Source of the DNA: Flavobacterium microcysteis
GTDB lineage: Bacteria; Bacteroidota; Bacteroidia; Flavobacteriales; Flavobacteriaceae
NCBI RefSeq assembly: GCF_006385255.1
Contig: NZ_VFJE01000050.1
Location: 186,001 to 250,000, forward strand
Length of the DNA: 64,000 bases
Direction: 5' to 3'
The notes under the pieces are model-generated. The model searched no databases. It was not told the origin of the DNA and saw nothing but the letters and a program-made list of their open reading frames with translations. Of the stretch, positions 60,687 through 64,000 are shown one piece after another. Numbering within the stretch: the first letter of the stretch is position 1; each line of letters starts with the position of its first letter. A program made the position numbers and the translations under genes.

Positions 60687-60801
60687 TTTAGTTTTTTTAA
60701 GAAAGATGTTAAGCATTTCGCAAGTCTTGTTAATGACTTGTTAACGGGTTGTTTTGCAGTCTAATTTATAGTAATATCGTGCTCTATTTATACTTCATGT
60801 C

Positions 60802-62061
60802 TTGAAATTCAACAAATTAAATATAATTATCTTCATTGGGCTTTTGGCAATCATAGGCGTGTTGTTTATGCAATTGCTGACTCTTTCGCAGGCCTATGCG
60901 TTTGAGAAAAAAGAATTTAGTGAGAAGATCCATTTCGCCTTGCAGGACGTGGTCGCTAAAATCCATAAGGATAATAAGACCGAAGTTCCGGTAACTAGCC
61001 AGATAAAAAAGATTACGGACGATTATTATATCGTAAATGTCGATGATGTTTTTGAAGCTTCGGTGCTGGAGTATTATCTAAAGACGGAATTCCAGAAAGT
61101 AAAGCTAAATATCGATTATGAATATGCTATCTACGATTGCAGTTCAGACGAAATGATGTACGGAAAATATGTTTCCTCATCAGACAAGAAAGCACCACGA
61201 TGTGAAAAATGTTTTAGCAAAAAGGAAGGGCTCGTTTATTACTTTGCCATCCGTTTTCCGCAGCTGAAATACAATTATATTACGTCGCTTCAGCAATATT
61301 GGGTGTATACCGGTGTGCTTGTACTGGTTCTGGTTATATATGTTTATTCAGTTTTGCTTCTGATCAGGCAGAAAAAATATACAGAACTTCAAACCGATTT
61401 TATCAATAACATGACGCATGAATTCAAGACACCCATATCTTCAATTCTTATAGCGTCTAACTATGCTAAAAATCAGGAAGAGATTACCAAAAATCCAAAG
61501 CTTTCCAAGTATGTCCAGATTATAATCGAACAGAGCAATAAGCTCAACCAACACATTGAAAAAATCCTGCATATTGCCAAAAGTGATTCGCATATGCTGG
61601 AATTGGAAAAAACCACATTTAATATATTGGATGTGACAGCTTTGGCCAAAGAAACCATATTGCTTAAGTACGACAAGGAAGTTTCTATTGAAATTCAAAG
61701 CGACAAGACAGAATATCTAATCGTTGCAGATGAATTTCACTTTTCAAATGTTGTATACAATATTTTGGACAATGCTATAAAATACAACGACTCCATTCCA
61801 AAAATACAGATTACCATTACGGAAACACCAAAAGAAGTCCGACTTGAATTTATGGACAATGGGATTGGTATTGAAACTCCCGAATTAAATGCTATTTTTG
61901 ATAAATTCTATCGTATTTCGAGTGCAAAACGAAACGAAGTAGGCGGATTTGGATTAGGGCTGTTCTACGTAAAGAAAATCTGCATATTGCACCGATGGAA
62001 GATAAATGTTAAAAACAATCCGGATAACGGTATAACAGTAACAATCAGTATTCCGAAATAA
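60802..62061 (+). CDS. Sensor histidine kinase of a two-component pair
   Basis: A 419-residue membrane kinase starting at TTG. Transmembrane helices lie at about 7-26 and 173-193; between them is a ~145-residue periplasmic sensor domain with three cysteines (YDCSS and CEKCF). There is no HAMP domain. The phospho-acceptor is in MTHEFKTPISS near residue 205, with NILDNAIKYN (N), DNGIGIE (G1) and GGFGLGLFYV (G2). The response regulator follows after 3 bases. The cysteines could sense redox or metal state, but this is inference. Confidence 0.92.
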   Translation: MKFNKLNIIIFIGLLAIIGVLFMQLLTLSQAYAFEKKEFSEKIHFALQDVVAKIHKDNKTEVPVTSQIKKITDDYYIVNVDDVFEASVLEYYLKTEFQKVKLNIDYEYAIYDCSSDEMMYGKYVSSSDKKAPRCEKCFSKKEGLVYYFAIRFPQLKYNYITSLQQYWVYTGVLVLVLVIYVYSVLLLIRQKKYTELQTDFINNMTHEFKTPISSILIASNYAKNQEEITKNPKLSKYVQIIIEQSNKLNQHIEKILHIAKSDSHMLELEKTTFNILDVTALAKETILLKYDKEVSIEIQSDKTEYLIVADEFHFSNVVYNILDNAIKYNDSIPKIQITITETPKEVRLEFMDNGIGIETPELNAIFDKFYRISSAKRNEVGGFGLGLFYVKKICILHRWKINVKNNPDNGITVTISIPK

Positions 62062-62064
62062 TAT

Positions 62065-62748
62065 ATGGCAAAAAGCAAAATTTTTTATGTAGAAGACGAT
62101 GCTACATTGGCGTTTCTGACTATAGATTATTTAGAGCAGTTTTATGACATCACTCATTTTTCGGATGGTGCAGAAGCTGTAAAGAATTTTCATAAGGGCA
62201 ATTACGACTTATGTATCCTAGATGTCATGCTTCCTAAAAAAGACGGTTTTGAGATTGCTCAGGAAATCAGGAATTCCAATACTGAAATACCCATACTTTT
62301 TCTTTCTGCAAAATCCTTAAAAGAAGATCGTATTAAAGGTTTAAAACTAGGAGCAGATGATTTTTTGGTCAAGCCTTTTAGTTTGGAAGAGCTAAGCCTG
62401 AAAATAGAAGTTTTCCTGAAAAGGAGTTCCAAAGCTCCAATCATTGCTCAGAAAAGTTATGAAATAGGAAGCTTTCAGTTTTTTCCAAACGATTATTGCC
62501 TGACAAGAGATACTGAAAAAATAAACCTGACGGAACGCGAATCGGCACTATTGAAGCTGTTTTTAGACAATAAGAATGAGATACTAAAACGCGAAAAAAT
62601 CCTTACAGCCTTGTGGGGAGATGACGATTACTTTATGGGTAGAAGCCTTGATGTATTTATCTCCCGTCTTCGCAAAATTTTCAAAGAAGAAAATTCAGTA
62701 AAGATTGAAAACATTCCAAGAATAGGCTTTAAGCTGGTGATGGAATAA
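62065..62748 (+). CDS. OmpR-family response regulator
   Basis: A 227-residue DNA-binding regulator. The receiver domain (about 1-118) has the acidic pocket EDD (10-12), phospho-acceptor Asp53 in ILDVMLPKKDG, and Lys103 in LVKPF. The C-terminal winged-helix domain (about 130-227) contains LTERESALLKLFLDNKNE and SRLRKIF. It is paired with the kinase upstream and likely controls a small regulon; targets are not evident here. Confidence 0.95.
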   Translation: MAKSKIFYVEDDATLAFLTIDYLEQFYDITHFSDGAEAVKNFHKGNYDLCILDVMLPKKDGFEIAQEIRNSNTEIPILFLSAKSLKEDRIKGLKLGADDFLVKPFSLEELSLKIEVFLKRSSKAPIIAQKSYEIGSFQFFPNDYCLTRDTEKINLTERESALLKLFLDNKNEILKREKILTALWGDDDYFMGRSLDVFISRLRKIFKEENSVKIENIPRIGFKLVME

Positions 62749-62820
62749 CAATCCGACTATCACAGCTTCGTATAAATCCGAAAGTTTTTTTTCATAACTT
62801 TAGATTTTAAATAATCCTCC

Positions 62821-63294
62821 ATGTTACAAGCCTACATCAATACGCCATTGGGCATTGCTGAAATTAACGGTGATGAAAACGGAATATCCAGTATTCTGGC
62901 ATTTGACGAAGGAAAAACTGTTTCTACAACCATCCCTTCAGAACTTCAAGATGCCGTAAACCAATTGCAAGATTATTTTGATGGGAAAAGAAAAGATTTT
63001 ACTTTCAAAATGAATCCATCAGGAACAGAATTCCAGAAAAAAGTATGGAAAGGCTTGCTTGAAATTCCTTTTGGAAAAACATTGTCTTATCAGGAATTTT
63101 CTATCCGATTAGGTGATGTCAAGGCTATACGAGCCGTAGCTTCTGCTAACGGAAGAAATCCACTTTGGATTGTAGTTCCCTGTCATCGTGTTATCGGTTC
63201 AGATGGTTCATTAACGGGATATGCAGGAGGACTATGGAGAAAAAAATGGCTTTTGGATCATGAAAATCCTGTAAAGCAGCAAAGCTTATTCTAG
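62821..63294 (+). CDS. ogt: Methylated-DNA--protein-cysteine S-methyltransferase
   Basis: A 157-residue suicide DNA-repair enzyme that removes methyl groups from O6-methylguanine. The acceptor is Cys121 in VVPCHRVIGSDG, with the ASANGRNP helix and GYAGGLWRKKWLL motif around it. The short N-terminal domain, without an Ada zinc site, places it with Ogt. It is 73 bases downstream of the response regulator and 18 bases upstream of a serine hydrolase. Confidence 0.95.
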   Translation: MLQAYINTPLGIAEINGDENGISSILAFDEGKTVSTTIPSELQDAVNQLQDYFDGKRKDFTFKMNPSGTEFQKKVWKGLLEIPFGKTLSYQEFSIRLGDVKAIRAVASANGRNPLWIVVPCHRVIGSDGSLTGYAGGLWRKKWLLDHENPVKQQSLF

Positions 63295-63312
63295 AACCAA
63301 TAACTAAAGAGT

Positions 63313-64000
63313 ATGAGATTTCTGAAAAAATTCCTTTTGTGGTTTGTAATTGTATTGGCAACAATTATTCTGTTGCTGTATATCTTTAATTTGGACTATC
63401 TCATACGTGCTGTCAGGATTACATATCTAAACGGAGAGAAAACCGCTTTCCTTGAGGATTATAGTGAATTTCCAAATCGTGAAATTAAAAAAGGAGCAGG
63501 ACAACCTTGGGCCATTAGTAAAGACTACAACAAGGCAAAACCAACAGATGTACTTGAAGCAACCCATAAAAAATTCGAAACAGTTGCTTTTTTAATCATT
63601 AAGAATGATAGTATTTGGTATGAAAGTTATTATGACGGCTACAATAAAGACAGCAAATCCAATTCATTTTCTATGGCAAAAAGTATTGTTACTGCTGCAT
63701 TAGGAAAAGCAATCATGCAAGGAAAAATCAAAAGCCTGGATCAAAAAGTAACCGATTTTTTTCCTGAATTTGCAGGCAAATATGGCGACAAGATGACTGT
63801 AGGCGATTTGTCGTCAATGTCATCCGGATTAGATTGGGACGAATCGTATTATAGCCCGTTTTCAATTACAACTAAAGCCTATTTTGACGATAACCTTACT
63901 GATTTGATGCTTGGGCTGAAAGTTACTGGCGAACCGGGTAAAGAATTCAAATATTTGAGCGGGAATACGCAACTGTTGTCTATGGTAATTGAAAAAGCAA
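63313..64000 (+). CDS. Beta-lactamase family serine hydrolase (3' end cut by window)
   Basis: An open frame from the ATG at 63313 leaves the window, giving at least 229 residues. An N-terminal membrane anchor (about residues 5-26) precedes a periplasmic domain. The nucleophile motif is SMAK (S-x-x-K) in SNSFSMAKSIVTAALG, and the second element, KYLSGN, resembles the YxN motif of class C-like penicillin-binding enzymes. These often act as D-aminopeptidases or esterases rather than true beta-lactamases. The rest of the gene, with the third motif, lies beyond the window. Confidence 0.88.
   Translation, partial: MRFLKKFLLWFVIVLATIILLLYIFNLDYLIRAVRITYLNGEKTAFLEDYSEFPNREIKKGAGQPWAISKDYNKAKPTDVLEATHKKFETVAFLIIKNDSIWYESYYDGYNKDSKSNSFSMAKSIVTAALGKAIMQGKIKSLDQKVTDFFPEFAGKYGDKMTVGDLSSMSSGLDWDESYYSPFSITTKAYFDDNLTDLMLGLKVTGEPGKEFKYLSGNTQLLSMVIEKA

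Noticed and set aside
62766-62792. CTTCG/CGAAAG with a T-run after the response regulator
   Set aside because: The stem is 4-5 bases with a bulge, too weak to call as a terminator.

Overview
The window comes from a Bacteroidota chromosome, almost certainly a Flavobacterium-like member of Flavobacteriaceae. Supporting signs are the low GC content, T9SS/gliding genes (sprE and a C-terminal sorting-domain protein), many lipoproteins, promoter -7 boxes of the TAnnTTTG type, few Shine-Dalgarno sites, ATP synthase genes split from atpD/atpC, and many families restricted to flavobacteria. I see no tRNA, rRNA, CRISPR array, insertion sequence or prophage. No gene-free stretch exceeds 300 bases; the longest is about 260 bases, between the AraC gene and hemA. 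Family names written as DUF numbers are from memory of sequence patterns and were not searched.

Layout. 1-6.8 kb: a partial CapK-like ligase, purD, small membrane proteins, upp, DUF4254, a family 9 glycosyltransferase and a DUF4349 lipoprotein. 6.9-13.1 kb: a tightly overlapping seven-gene operon of speD, a DUF4178 protein, a 63-residue membrane protein, DUF350, a membrane-fused spermidine synthase, a Tat-exported lipoprotein flavin oxidase and a histidine-bearing polytopic protein. This is the best candidate for an undescribed system. 13.1-18.3 kb: a ferredoxin-type reductase divergent from a PadR-controlled ABC-2 exporter operon with two paralogous accessory proteins. 18.5-27.4 kb: sprE, bactofilin, then atpZ-like, a small membrane protein and atpBEFHAG. 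27.4-30.4 kb: a T9SS cargo protein and a prolyl oligopeptidase. 30.5-37 kb: an envelope operon of flippase, dut, nucleotidyltransferase, TPR protein, DUF4292 lipoprotein and an EnvC-like protein. 37-41.7 kb: thioesterase, HU-SPOR fusion, dprA, trpS and an acyltransferase. 41.7-44.5 kb: an ECF sigma operon with an unusual envelope-spanning protein. 44.5-49 kb: recA, acyltransferase, acyl-ACP desaturase, HD hydrolase and enoyl-CoA hydratase. 49-60.1 kb: a heme divergon. AraC, hemH, hemJ and a sensor kinase run leftward; hemA, C, D, E, an unknown gene, hemF, hemB and a cytochrome c run rightward. 60.2-64 kb: DUF1573 protein, a two-component system, ogt and a partial serine hydrolase.

Together, the heme genes supply nearly the whole route from glutamyl-tRNA to protoheme using oxygen-dependent HemF and membrane HemJ. 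The polyamine operon pairs cytosolic decarboxylated-SAM production with a membrane aminopropyltransferase and an exported oxidase. A second recurring theme is intraoperonic spacers made of 7-8-base repeats that fold into hairpins just ahead of start codons, in the atp and hem operons.
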